Positions 48,964 to 57,717 of a DNA stretch of 64,000 nucleotides are shown here, one piece after another. The stretch's first letter is position 1. Every line of letters starts with the position of its first letter. The stretch comes from Pseudomonas sp. CFBP 13711 (GTDB taxonomy: Bacteria; Pseudomonadota; Gammaproteobacteria; Pseudomonadales; Pseudomonadaceae): NCBI RefSeq assembly GCF_014842265.1, contig NZ_JACYVI010000010.1:1-64000 (forward strand), given 5' to 3'. A program made the translations under genes and the position numbers. The notes under the pieces are model-generated. The model made no database searches. It was not told the origin of the DNA and was given only the letters and a program-made list of their open reading frames with translations.

Positions 48964-50361
48964 TTAAACAAGCCGCTCTTGGACCAACGCATTGCGAACA
49001 ACCACCAGCATCGACTCAATATTCTGATCCCAATCCACCGTCCCGCTGATCCGCACACACTGCTGATGCAACCCCCGTACACTGAACAACTCCCCCGGCG
49101 CCACCACAATCCGCTGCTCCAGCAACCGATTGAACACCCGCGCCGTATCCACCCGATGCACACTCTCCAGCCAGAGGGAAGCACCACCCCGAGGACGCAC
49201 AAACGCCACCTCATCCCCCAGATACGCCTCCACCCCGCTTGCCAACTCACCGACCCGCTGCTCAAGACAGCCACGCAACTCCCGCATGTGCCGATCAAGC
49301 TGCCCCGACGCATACAACCGCGCAATCGCCTTCTGCCGAACCGGCGGCAAACGGAACGAACGCAACACCCACTGCTGATGCAACAGCGCCCGCGAATGCC
49401 GGCTCAACAAATACCCGAACGGCGCCTCCAACCCGATCATCTTGTCAAACGCACCCACCACCAGCAGCCGCTCCGGATCAATCAAATCCCGGAACGGCGA
49501 ACGGTCCTCCTCGAAACACAGGGCCCCATGGGTATCGTTCTCCAGCACCCACAACCCATGCAGATTCAACACCTCCGCCAACCGCGCCCGCTGGGCGGAA
49601 GGCATCAATTGCCCGCGAATCGGGTCCATCTGCGACGACACAATCGCCATCTTCACCGCTTCCCGCTGGATCACCGCGCTCAGCTCATCGACGTCGATTG
49701 CCCCCTGGGCGTCGGTGCAGACTTCAATCACCCGAATCCCGTACGTCTGCAGCGTGCGCAGGATGCTCCAGCCGCACGGCGACTCCACCAGCACGGCGCC
49801 GTCGCGCAGCTGCAGCGCTTCAATCACCGTCTTCAGCACGCCGGTCTTGTCCGGCCCGATGAACACGTTGTCCGGGTGCCAGCAATGCTCGGTGGACGAG
49901 GTGTAGTGGCCGGCCAGCGCCGTGCGCAACTCGACATCACCGAAGGGCTGAAAACGCGGGTCGGGCTGGCAGGGATAGTGACGCATGAGGTCGCGCTCAA
50001 CGCTCAACAACGCGCCGTGAAGCGACAGCAACAGCGTCGGCTCGTCGGCGCCGAAGACGAACATGTCCGGGCGCCGGGCGCTGGCATGAAAACGCGTGAA
50101 GACGTCATCGCCTTCCAGCGGCATGTCGTTGCAGGGGTTGGGCAGCGCGAAATAACCGGACTTGGGCACGGAGCAGATGCGCCCTTCTTTTTCGAGCAGG
50201 CTATAAGCGTTTTGCACCGTGGAAATCGACACCCGCAGCCGCCGCGCCAGGAGCCGCAACGAGGGCAAGCGCACGGCCGGTCCGGCGGACAGTTCGTTGG
50301 TCAGCCTGAGCAGGTAGCGGTACACCATCTGATAGGCAAAGTCAGTCTTGTTGTTATTCAT
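48964..50361 (-). CDS. MocR-type regulator (GntR winged helix fused to aminotransferase-like domain)
   Basis: A 465-residue protein. A GntR-type winged helix occupies residues 10-80 (LPSLRLLARRLRVSISTVQNAYSLLEKEGRI), followed by a fold-type I PLP domain. The PLP lysine is probably Lys in VVGAFDKMIGLEAPFGYL, and LENDTHGALCFEED replaces the usual EDDYD-type segment, so this is a diverged member. MocR proteins typically sense an amino acid or vitamin-like ligand and control a neighbouring gene. The PP-loop gene 101 bp upstream on the same strand is the obvious candidate. ATG 50361 lies after AGGGGTG. Downstream comes repeat copy F. Confidence 0.83.
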   Translation of the reverse strand: MNNNKTDFAYQMVYRYLLRLTNELSAGPAVRLPSLRLLARRLRVSISTVQNAYSLLEKEGRICSVPKSGYFALPNPCNDMPLEGDDVFTRFHASARRPDMFVFGADEPTLLLSLHGALLSVERDLMRHYPCQPDPRFQPFGDVELRTALAGHYTSSTEHCWHPDNVFIGPDKTGVLKTVIEALQLRDGAVLVESPCGWSILRTLQTYGIRVIEVCTDAQGAIDVDELSAVIQREAVKMAIVSSQMDPIRGQLMPSAQRARLAEVLNLHGLWVLENDTHGALCFEEDRSPFRDLIDPERLLVVGAFDKMIGLEAPFGYLLSRHSRALLHQQWVLRSFRLPPVRQKAIARLYASGQLDRHMRELRGCLEQRVGELASGVEAYLGDEVAFVRPRGGASLWLESVHRVDTARVFNRLLEQRIVVAPGELFSVRGLHQQCVRISGTVDWDQNIESMLVVVRNALVQERLV

Positions 50362-50462
50362 CGAGCACCCCTTCCGTGCGCCAGGCGCAGGGTCATTGAG
50401 AAAGCGCCCGTCGACCACCCGAGGCTCAACGCAGCACGTCGCGTCAGTTCACCTCGCAGCGT

Positions 50463-51965
50463 TCAACGCCCCGAAATCAGTTCCGTGGTCAGGGCGCCGG
50501 TGTGCGGATCGACCGTCGCCACCCGGCGCTTGTCGGGATCGCTGGCGCGGACCCGGGCGATGATCGAACGGTCGTCGTTGAAGTCCACATGGCGCTTGGC
50601 GTAGAGCGATTGCAGCCCCTTCAGGCTCAGGCCACTGACCTCCACCAGCCAGTGCGGCACCAGGTCCGGGACGAGTTGCCCGGCGAGGGTCTTGTGCAGA
50701 TCACTGAGCCCCACCAGCATGCCGGGGTGATAGCGGCGCAGGAAATCCTCGAGCCGTGCGCCGGCGTCCACAAAGGGTGAAAACAGCAGGCACACCCATT
50801 GGGTCTCGCCCAGGCCGAAAGCCTCCTGACCGTAGCCTTCGGCAAGCTGCCGGCGATCGTCGATTTTTTCCGGGCTGTCGTAGGCGGACAGCGCCTGGGC
50901 GATCAATCGGGCAGGCATGCGTTTGCGGCGCATCATGGCCGCCGCCAGCTCCAGGTACTCAGCGATGCCATCGCTGTAGGCACGCCCTTCAATGAATTCG
51001 GCCTTGAGCCCGCGCAGATGGGCCATCAGCAGTGGATTGGCGCAGTCCGATTCACTGAAGCTGAACGCCAGGTCATCAAAGCGAAACCCCAGAAAATCAG
51101 TGAGCAGCCCCCAGTGTTCCTCCGTGCGAAAGCCGATGAGGTCCGCGGCGGTCAGCAAGGTCGGGGCAATGGTTCTATTCGGGTAGACCGGGGGCCGGCA
51201 GCAGCCCGACGCTTCCGCCGACTCGCCGTACAGCTCCTCGTAATAGGCGCGCCCGACACTGTCGATGACGCTTAATGCCCCGCTGAAACCCAAGGTGTGC
51301 CAGGGCTCGATTTTCTGCCCGCCATGGCGCGCCAGACGCATGATCCACGTCGCGTATTGCTTCTGCTCCTTGAGCGAGTCGCCGCTGATGACCGCATTCA
51401 CCCCGCCACCCCAACAAGCAGCGCGAACCATGAAGTCCGCCATGCGCAGGTAGCAGCTGTTGCAGAAGGTAGTCCGCGCATCGCCAGCCGTCAGATGCCC
51501 GCCCAGCAGCACGTCGGAGCGATTCTGCTCACGACCCGCGGTCGAAAAAGGCAAATCGGGCTCGAAAATCTGCACGTACTGGTGATCGATCACCAACAGC
51601 TCGACCCTCGGGTCGTCGTGCAGAAACAGCGCCGAATAACAGCGGTCGATGTTGCCCATCACCGCCGAAGTAATACCTGCATGGCGCATATTGGCCACCC
51701 GCAGCCTGAACGTTGCCGGCCCCCGTGCGGCGATGCTCAGTTGAGCGGCACGCAACATGGCCACGGTATAGGCGCTGTCCTTGCCGCCGCTGAATGCCAC
51801 CAGCACTTTATAGCCGCCGATCCTGTCTATGCCGCCCGCAGCGGCGATCAAACGCTGGATCAATAACTGAAGCGCGGTTCGTTCGTTGCGATTCAAATAA
51901 CCCGACAGGCGCTGCAGCACTTGCTGATAGACGTAGTTCATGGCTTGTTCGTGCATTGAACTCAT
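50463..51965 (-). CDS. PP-loop (N-type ATP pyrophosphatase) protein, TtcA-like, function unknown
   Basis: About 500 residues. The N-terminal ATP-pyrophosphatase domain has the PP-loop VLVAFSGGKDSAYTVAM near residue 60. It is followed by a Cys pair, TFCNSCYLRM, and a later single Cys, SFSESDCANPLLMAHL. This resembles the three-Cys Fe-S layout of the tRNA thiolase TtcA, but the protein is far longer and carries an extra ~200-residue C-terminal part with no recognisable domain. It likely adenylates a substrate and may transfer sulfur or nitrogen. The start is uncertain (ATG 51965 or 52034, neither with a clear ribosome site). It precedes the MocR-type gene on the same strand. Confidence 0.7.
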   Translation of the reverse strand: MSSMHEQAMNYVYQQVLQRLSGYLNRNERTALQLLIQRLIAAAGGIDRIGGYKVLVAFSGGKDSAYTVAMLRAAQLSIAARGPATFRLRVANMRHAGITSAVMGNIDRCYSALFLHDDPRVELLVIDHQYVQIFEPDLPFSTAGREQNRSDVLLGGHLTAGDARTTFCNSCYLRMADFMVRAACWGGGVNAVISGDSLKEQKQYATWIMRLARHGGQKIEPWHTLGFSGALSVIDSVGRAYYEELYGESAEASGCCRPPVYPNRTIAPTLLTAADLIGFRTEEHWGLLTDFLGFRFDDLAFSFSESDCANPLLMAHLRGLKAEFIEGRAYSDGIAEYLELAAAMMRRKRMPARLIAQALSAYDSPEKIDDRRQLAEGYGQEAFGLGETQWVCLLFSPFVDAGARLEDFLRRYHPGMLVGLSDLHKTLAGQLVPDLVPHWLVEVSGLSLKGLQSLYAKRHVDFNDDRSIIARVRASDPDKRRVATVDPHTGALTTELISGR

Positions 51966-52052
51966 GGGTTCAATACCCGACGACTGATCAGCGCGGCAAC
52001 ACTGTTCCCTATTGTTGGCTTGATATCCATACATGAGGGAGTCCCGATAGTC

Positions 52053-52241
52053 ATGAGTGCAGCGGGCCGGTTATCAGGCAAAGCAGAGGGCGGCAGGTCA
52101 ACAGGCATCGACTCGTTCCTTGAGCATGTAATTATTGAAACTATTATCGACGCATGCGAAACAATTACAAGCCAGCTACTGCCGACACGTGAAGGTTCTC
52201 TTTTCGACAAATCCGAACAGGCATTAAACGAGGATGTTTAA
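52053..52241 (+). CDS. Possible small protein divergent from the PP-loop gene
   Basis: A 62-codon ORF starting ATG 52053 with GGGAG 11 bases upstream. The product is acidic: SAAGRLSGKAEGGRST, then a helical stretch IDSFLEHVIIETIIDACETI, and an acidic tail. There is no signal peptide. Base composition changes to more A+T-rich here and after it (52100-52350), suggesting different ancestry from the neighbours. It could be a real small protein or chance; only position and a weak ribosome site support it. Confidence 0.35.
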   Translation: MSAAGRLSGKAEGGRSTGIDSFLEHVIIETIIDACETITSQLLPTREGSLFDKSEQALNEDV

Positions 52242-52342
52242 ATAAGAGTTTATTAAAACGAACAGTCCATTGACTCGAAAAGACTTATCAACCACACACA
52301 CTTGGCGGATTGATCATTCAATTAAACATCCAATAAACAAAA

Positions 52343-52370
52343 AAGCCTTCCAGAACATTCGGGAAGGCTT
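52343..52370 (-). terminator. Rho-independent terminator
   Basis: AAGCCTTCC (52343-52351) and GGAAGGCTT (52362-52370) form a 9-bp stem with a 10-base loop. On the minus strand the stem is followed by a run of Ts (the A-run at 52338-52344 of the plus strand). It would end transcription of the oxidoreductase gene that stops at 52489. Confidence 0.85.
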
Positions 52371-52488
52371 GAGTGATACAACGTGACCCGTGACTGACAG
52401 GGCGGATACCTGGAACCCGGTCTCCGACACCTCAATCCCGACGCCAGGTCAAAAGCGTCGAGCATTCAATGAGCGCGATGGTCTGCAC

Positions 52489-53511
52489 TCAGGATGGATC
52501 AACCTCAACCACTACGCGACCGCCCACTGGGCAACCGTCCATCAAACGGTGCGCCTCGACCAGTTGATCGAAGGGGAACACCTTGGTGATCTGCGGCACC
52601 AGCATGCCATCTGCCGTCATCTGGTTGATGTCGCGCAATGCACGCTTGATCGCTTCTTCGTCCTGCTTGATGCCCAGTTCAGGCTTGCCGGTGAAGTTGC
52701 CAACGCAGTGGACAAAGAACTGAATGTTCTTCTGGAACGCTGCACACGCCGGGAATGGCGTCTGGTTGCCGCCTTGCAGGCCATAGAGAATCAGGCTGCC
52801 ACGTGGCGCCAGCACATCACCCAGGATCGACATCTGCGGACCGCCCAGACCGTCGAGGACAATGTCCACGCCGCGGTTGTCGGTGTAGCGGTTGATCGTC
52901 AGAAGCAGATCCTCTTCCTCGGTGACGATCACCTTGTCCGCACCCATTTTCAGCAGGTATTCGCGGCACGCGTCGGTCTTGGTCGCGGCAATCACCTTGA
53001 TGCCGAGCGCCTTGCCCAGTTGCAGAAACGCAGGGCCCGCGCAGTGGCTGGCATCGGTGACCAGCGCCGTTTGCCCGGGTTTGGACCGTGCCAGTTCAAC
53101 GAAAGCAAAGTACGCCACCAGCATCGGCGTGTAGTGAACGGCCGCCTGATTGGGCGTCAGCACGTCCGGGTAATGAGTCACGGAGGTGCGAGGCAACAGG
53201 ATCAACTCGCCGTAGACCGGGTACACATTGACGTCAGCCGAAGGGAAGCTGGCAACCTTGTCGCCGACTTTCAGATCGGTTACGCCATCGCCAATGGCGG
53301 TAATGACGCCCGCCATTTCGGAGCCCAGACCGGCCGGCAGGCGAGCCTGGGATGAAGCCAGATTTTGTCGCCACAGCACGTCGTACCAGGTGACGCCGAT
53401 CGCCTGGACGCGCACTTGCACCTCACCGGGTGCAGGCAACGCGACCGGCAGCTCTTCTACTTTGAGCACCTCGGCCGGACCGAACTGATGAAAACGGATC
53501 GTGCGGGACAT
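52489..53511 (-). CDS. Zinc-independent medium-chain oxidoreductase (quinone reductase-like)
   Basis: A 340-residue MDR-family NADPH-dependent enzyme related to quinone oxidoreductase and enoyl reductases. The N-terminus is TIRFHQFGPAEVLKVEELPV; the nucleotide region is ALVTDASHCAGPAFLQLGKALGIKVIAATKTDACREYLLKMGADKVI; the C-terminal family signature is GRVVVEVDPS. The zinc ligands of alcohol dehydrogenases are absent. AGG lies just before ATG 53511. It is divergent from a LysR gene that may control it, and it ends in a clear terminator. The substrate is unknown. Confidence 0.88.
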   Translation of the reverse strand: MSRTIRFHQFGPAEVLKVEELPVALPAPGEVQVRVQAIGVTWYDVLWRQNLASSQARLPAGLGSEMAGVITAIGDGVTDLKVGDKVASFPSADVNVYPVYGELILLPRTSVTHYPDVLTPNQAAVHYTPMLVAYFAFVELARSKPGQTALVTDASHCAGPAFLQLGKALGIKVIAATKTDACREYLLKMGADKVIVTEEEDLLLTINRYTDNRGVDIVLDGLGGPQMSILGDVLAPRGSLILYGLQGGNQTPFPACAAFQKNIQFFVHCVGNFTGKPELGIKQDEEAIKRALRDINQMTADGMLVPQITKVFPFDQLVEAHRLMDGCPVGGRVVVEVDPS

Positions 53512-53970
53512 TTCGAACCTCGCCTTATGAACCTTGATGCCATGAACTCTATCCGGGCGCCGCCGGTAACACTATCAGTGGCTATTAATAGTCGACATGC
53601 CTGCCATCGATTCTGATGGTGCAGGCAGCGCTGAATCTCAAGCGGCCGTCCCGGGCCTGCAGGGCGCACATTGTTGGGTGCGCACCGCGACATTGCAACC
53701 CGGAGGCCAAATATCGATGAATCCCTTGTTCCACGCTGGCTGCGTCGCCCCGGATTACAAAGGGCCAGTATGTAGGCATTGGTGTGTTTTTACTCGTCAA
53801 GGTTTCATCGACGCCTATCGGCGGCAGGACGGGAAGCTCATTTACAGGGATGCAGGAAAATTCAACGATGCAGACAACCGGTGTTTACCCGTAATATCCC
53901 TGCCTGAGCTGAACACGTGGCGCGCGTCTGGGCCGCCAATGTATCGACCAATGCCCCCGAGACCCCCGTC
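53512..53970. other. Divergent regulatory region, no supported gene
   Basis: About 460 bp separate the oxidoreductase and the LysR gene. A palindrome CTATTAATAG at 53582-53591 resembles a LysR contact site or a -10 region. A 125-codon ORF across the region has no ribosome site or recognisable content and is not called. Confidence 0.5.
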
Positions 53971-54885
53971 ATGAATCGCAACGACCTGCGTCGCGTCGAC
54001 CTCAATCTGCTCATCGTTTTCGAAACACTGATGCACGAACGCAGCGTCACCCGCGCTGCCGAGAAGCTGTTCCTCGGTCAGCCGGCGATCAGTGCGGCGC
54101 TGTCGCGATTGCGCGGGCTGTTCGACGATCCGCTGTTCGTGCGCACCGGGCGCAGCATGGAGCCCACGGCGCGGGCCATCGAGATCTTTGGCCTGTTGTC
54201 CCCTGCCCTGGACTCCATTTCCACCGCCGTCAGCCGCGCCGCCGACTTCGACCCGGCCACCAGCACGGCAGTGTTCCGCATCGGCCTGTCCGATGAAGTC
54301 GAGTTCGCCCTGCTGCCCTCGCTGCTCAAGCGCCTGCGCTCGGAGTCGCCCGGCATCGTGCTGGTCGTGCGCCGCACCAACTACATCCTGATGCCTGCGC
54401 TGTTGTCTTCCGGCGAAATCTCCATCGGCGTCAGCTACACTGACGACCTCCCCGCCAATGCCAAGCGCAAAGTGCTGCGCCGCAGCAAACCCAAACTGCT
54501 GCGCGCCGACACCATGCCGGGGCCGATCACCCTGGACGACTTCTGCGCCCGCCCCCACGCCCTGGTGTCCTTTGCCGGCGACCTGGGCGGGTTCATCGAC
54601 GAACACCTGGAAAAAATCGGCCGCAAACGCCACGTCGTGCTGGCGGTTCCGCAATTCAACGGACTGGCGACGCTGATTGCCGGGACCGACATTGTGGCGA
54701 CCGTGCCGGATTACGCGGCTGCCGTGCTGACGGCTGCGGGTGGTGTGCGCTCGGAAGAGTTGCCGATTGAATCGCGCACGTTTGAGCTGCACATGGCCTG
54801 GCGCGGCTCGCAGGATAACGACCCTGGGGAAAGATGGTTAAGGTCGCGGATTCAGATGTTTTTTGGGGATCCGGATAGTTTGTAA
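53971..54885 (+). CDS. LysR-family regulator
   Basis: A 304-residue LysR-type regulator of the NodD/SyrM-like branch, recognisable by RVDLNLLIVFETLMHERSVTRAAEKLFLGQPAISAALSRLRGLFDDPLFVRTG at the N-terminus. The effector domain follows, with FRIGLSDEVEFALLPSLL and ELPIESRTFELHMAWRGSQDNDPGERWLR. ATG 53971 gives the standard N-terminus; the frame is open earlier without a ribosome site. It is divergent from the quinone-reductase-like gene, its likeliest target. Confidence 0.85.
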   Translation: MNRNDLRRVDLNLLIVFETLMHERSVTRAAEKLFLGQPAISAALSRLRGLFDDPLFVRTGRSMEPTARAIEIFGLLSPALDSISTAVSRAADFDPATSTAVFRIGLSDEVEFALLPSLLKRLRSESPGIVLVVRRTNYILMPALLSSGEISIGVSYTDDLPANAKRKVLRRSKPKLLRADTMPGPITLDDFCARPHALVSFAGDLGGFIDEHLEKIGRKRHVVLAVPQFNGLATLIAGTDIVATVPDYAAAVLTAAGGVRSEELPIESRTFELHMAWRGSQDNDPGERWLRSRIQMFFGDPDSL

Positions 54886-54924
54886 TGAATGGCCCGACAC
54901 ATTGATTGAAGAGCAATCCCAACC

Positions 54925-55317
54925 ATGAAAAATCGGGCACCCTACTGCGTGCTGTTTACTGTGATGCTTTCACTGTTGTGCCAACCCGCGCTGGCATCAT
55001 CGTGGCAAATCTGCAGGATGCAGTTGCGCATTACTGATGTCGTGACAAACCCATTTCCCAAGTTGCAGGCCGAGATCCTGAAAGTAAGCGTAAAGACGGC
55101 CACGGTTATCTGTCCCGAGCAAGGGACGACTCTCATGTTTACGCCGGAAACGTCGGACTATAAGGCGGTACTTCCACGCCGAAGCTGGCCTAAGAAAGGG
55201 CAAGTGGTGCGCTTTGATTACCGGTACCTGGACGGCACCTGTAAAGGCGACGGTAATGCTTATCCTTGCCGCATCAAGCACTATTCGCTGCCGAAGAGAT
55301 TGAGCGTTAAACCATAA
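54925..55317 (+). CDS. Small secreted protein of unknown function
   Basis: A 130-residue protein with a signal peptide (KNRAPYCVLFTVMLSLLCQPALA, cleavage near Ala24-Ser25). The mature part of ~105 residues is basic and contains four Cys, which may form disulfides (WQICRM, VICPEQ, LDGTCKGDGNAYPCRIKHY). The fold looks beta-rich. No family is recognised. It follows the LysR gene by 39 bp with little evidence of a shared operon. Confidence 0.65.
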   Translation: MKNRAPYCVLFTVMLSLLCQPALASSWQICRMQLRITDVVTNPFPKLQAEILKVSVKTATVICPEQGTTLMFTPETSDYKAVLPRRSWPKKGQVVRFDYRYLDGTCKGDGNAYPCRIKHYSLPKRLSVKP

Positions 55318-55439
55318 ACTGGTATGGCGCCTTCAGATGTAAGAATACTTTCACGCCATCGAATTAACGTTTTCGAGTACTACTCCTGGTCTGGCTACCA
55401 TTTTCGAGCCTTGGTTAGGGGTTTCGAAAGAAGATCGCA

Positions 55440-56348
55440 TCAACCCGCCCGTCCACCCAACGCCAGCCCGCCACCGCTCCCCGCCTCGCCCCAAAACGCT
55501 TCCGCCGCCTGACTCAACTGCGCCTTCGGCCGGGTCAGGTGAATTTCCAGCGGAATATCCCAGCTTTCATCCAGCGCTCTGACCAACCGCCCCTCCAGCA
55601 CTTCCTGTTCGGTGAGGCTTTTCGGCAGCCACGCCACGCCTTTGCTTTCCAGCGCCATGGACATGAGCACCGCGGCAAGGTGGCTACTGAAGAGCGGTTT
55701 GAGGTGAAGGTAATCTTCCTTGCCCCGCAGTCGGTGCGCGACGATACGTCCCAGCCCGGATTCATGGGTGTACGCCAGATACGGCAACGCCGCCGGCGCG
55801 GTGCCGAATCGGGTCGATGTGCTCGCCAGGGGCACCAGCACGTCCTCACCCACTTTTTTGCTGATGAACTGATCAGGCGCCAGCAACGGAGGGACGTCGG
55901 GGTGGCGATGGCAGAGCATGAACTGCACCTGACCGTGGATCAGCATCTGCTCGCAGACGGCCATGCTGTCGGAATGCAGCTGCACGGCTTCGATGAGCGC
56001 GCCATTTTCCGAGCTTCGCAGCCACTTGGGGAAGAAGGTGAACGACAGCGAATGCGTCGCCGCGAATTTGAGTGACCGCGCTGCCATCCCGGCCACTTCC
56101 TGGGCCTCGTTGCGCATCCGGTACAGGTGCCGGGCGGCCTCCTGGGCGCTGGGCAAAATCTGCCGGCCAGCTTCCGTCAGCGTTGCGCCCTGGGGTGTAC
56201 GCACGAACAACTCCACCCCCATCCAGTTCTCCAGCGAGCGAACCCTGCGGCTAAAGGCCGGCTGGGTAACGTGCCGTGCTTCAGCGGCACGGACGAAGCT
56301 GCCGTACTCCGCCAGCGCTGAAAGGTCTTCAAGCCAGACGAGTTCCAA
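55440..56348 (-). CDS. LysR-family regulator, probably of D-tartrate dehydratase
   Basis: A 302-residue LysR regulator: WLEDLSALAEYGSFVRAAEARHVTQPAFSRRVRSLENWMGVELFVRT at the N-terminus and an effector domain ending in LSQAAEAFWGEAGSGGG. Start: TTG 56348 is nine bases after AGGAGG and gives the usual LysR spacing to the helix-turn-helix; ATG codons further up (56368 and beyond) lack a site. It is divergent from the tartrate dehydratase gene across 112 bp, so it likely regulates it. Confidence 0.82.
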   Translation of the reverse strand: MELVWLEDLSALAEYGSFVRAAEARHVTQPAFSRRVRSLENWMGVELFVRTPQGATLTEAGRQILPSAQEAARHLYRMRNEAQEVAGMAARSLKFAATHSLSFTFFPKWLRSSENGALIEAVQLHSDSMAVCEQMLIHGQVQFMLCHRHPDVPPLLAPDQFISKKVGEDVLVPLASTSTRFGTAPAALPYLAYTHESGLGRIVAHRLRGKEDYLHLKPLFSSHLAAVLMSMALESKGVAWLPKSLTEQEVLEGRLVRALDESWDIPLEIHLTRPKAQLSQAAEAFWGEAGSGGGLALGGRAG

Positions 56349-56460
56349 GGGGCCATGCCTCCTGTGCATAGGGTGCGGCATTAATAGCATTGGGCAGGTC
56401 GCGCCGCAAAGCCTAACGTTGGGCCACGAACAACACCACGAACAACAAGAGTAACCCGCC

Positions 56461-57630
56461 ATGCGCATCGTCGACATTCGTGAGAAAACTGTCTCCATCG
56501 CTTCGCCCATCGCCAACGCCTACATCGATTTTTCCAAGATGACCTGCTCGGTCGTTGCAGTGATCACCGACGTGATTCGTGACGGCAAACCGGTTATTGG
56601 CTATGGCTTTAATTCCAACGGTCGCTACGGCCAGGGCGCGCTGATGCGTGATCGCTTTCTGGCACGCATCACCGAAGCGGACCCCGACACCCTTGTCGAT
56701 CACGAAAACAATAACCTGGACCCGTTCGCCATCTGGAAAGCCCTGATGACCAACGAAAAGCCGGGCGGTCACGGTGAGCGCTCGGTCGCCGTCGGTACCA
56801 TCGACATGGCGGTGTGGGACGCAGTCGCCAAAATCGATGGCAAACCGCTCTATCGCCTGCTGGCTGACCGCTACCGTAACGGCGTGGCCGATGACAAAGT
56901 CTGGGTCTATGCGGCAGGCGGCTATTACTACCCCGGCAAGGACCAGACCAAGCTCAAGGCAGAGATGCAGAGCTATCTGGATCGCGGTTATGACGTCGTA
57001 AAAATGAAGATTGGCGCGGTGCCACTGGACGAAGACATCCGCCGCATCGAGGCGGTGCTGGAGGTGGTGGGTGACGGGCGTCGTCTGGCGGTCGATGCCA
57101 ACGGCCGTTTCGATCTGGAAACCGGCATTGCGTATGCCGAAGCCATCAAGCCGTACAACCTCTTCTGGTATGAAGAAGTCGGGGACCCGCTGGATTACGC
57201 GCTTCAGGCCGAGCTCGCCAATCACTACGAACTGCCCATGGCCACCGGTGAAAACCTGTTCTCCCACCAGGACGCCCGCAACCTGCTGCGCCATGGCGGC
57301 ATGCGCCCTGACCGCGACTTCCTGCAGTTCGATTGCGCGCTGTCCTACGGACTGGTGGAATACATGCGCACCCTGAAAGTAATGGAAGACATGGGTTGGT
57401 CCTCACGCCGCGTGGTGCCACACGGTGGTCACCAGATGTCCTTGAACATCGCCGCCGGTTTGCACCTGGGCGGGAATGAGTCGTACCCGGACGTGTTTCA
57501 GCCCTTCGGCGGTTTCGCGGACGGGATCAAGGTGGAAAACAGCTACGTCGGACTGCCGGATATCCCGGGTGTCGGGTTTGAAGCGAAGTCCGCCTTGTAC
57601 GCCGTGATGCGCGAGTTGGGTGAAGGCTGA
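56461..57630 (+). CDS. tarD: D(-)-tartrate dehydratase
   Basis: A 389-residue enolase-superfamily enzyme with close resemblance to the characterised D-tartrate dehydratase (EC 4.2.1.81), which yields oxaloacetate. The N-terminus is IVDIREKTVSIASPIANAYIDF. NEKPGGHGERSVAVGTIDMAVWDAVAKIDGKPLY is very typical. The catalytic Lys is in VVKMKIGAVPL, the metal ligands are Asp in AVDANGRF, Glu in WYEEVGDPLDY and Glu in TGENLFSHQDARN, and the His is in VVPHGGHQMSLN. AACAAGAGTAACCC precedes the start. A divergent LysR gene lies upstream and a shared terminator downstream. Confidence 0.93.
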   Translation: MRIVDIREKTVSIASPIANAYIDFSKMTCSVVAVITDVIRDGKPVIGYGFNSNGRYGQGALMRDRFLARITEADPDTLVDHENNNLDPFAIWKALMTNEKPGGHGERSVAVGTIDMAVWDAVAKIDGKPLYRLLADRYRNGVADDKVWVYAAGGYYYPGKDQTKLKAEMQSYLDRGYDVVKMKIGAVPLDEDIRRIEAVLEVVGDGRRLAVDANGRFDLETGIAYAEAIKPYNLFWYEEVGDPLDYALQAELANHYELPMATGENLFSHQDARNLLRHGGMRPDRDFLQFDCALSYGLVEYMRTLKVMEDMGWSSRRVVPHGGHQMSLNIAAGLHLGGNESYPDVFQPFGGFADGIKVENSYVGLPDIPGVGFEAKSALYAVMRELGEG

Positions 57631-57679
57631 TTGACGATCGCGTCAGCCCTCTTGCCCCACAGCTGATCCGCGAAGTGCT

Positions 57680-57712
57680 CCGGTCATTGCACCTCAGACG
57701 TGGCATGACCGG
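57680..57712. terminator. Hairpin between convergent genes, likely bidirectional terminator
   Basis: CCGGTCAT (57680-57687) pairs perfectly with ATGACCGG (57705-57712), with additional partial pairing inside. It lies between the convergent tarD and alpha/beta hydrolase stops. No long T-run follows. Confidence 0.55.
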
Positions 57713-57717
57713 CATCT

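Noticed and set aside
52390..53355. 321-codon plus-strand ORF opposite the quinone-reductase-like gene
   Set aside because: Shadow frame with no domain. It begins close to a terminator that belongs to the minus-strand gene.
53597..53974. 125-codon ORF in the divergent region before the LysR gene
   Set aside because: No ribosome site, low-complexity proline-rich end, and it overlaps the LysR start. I treat the region as regulatory.
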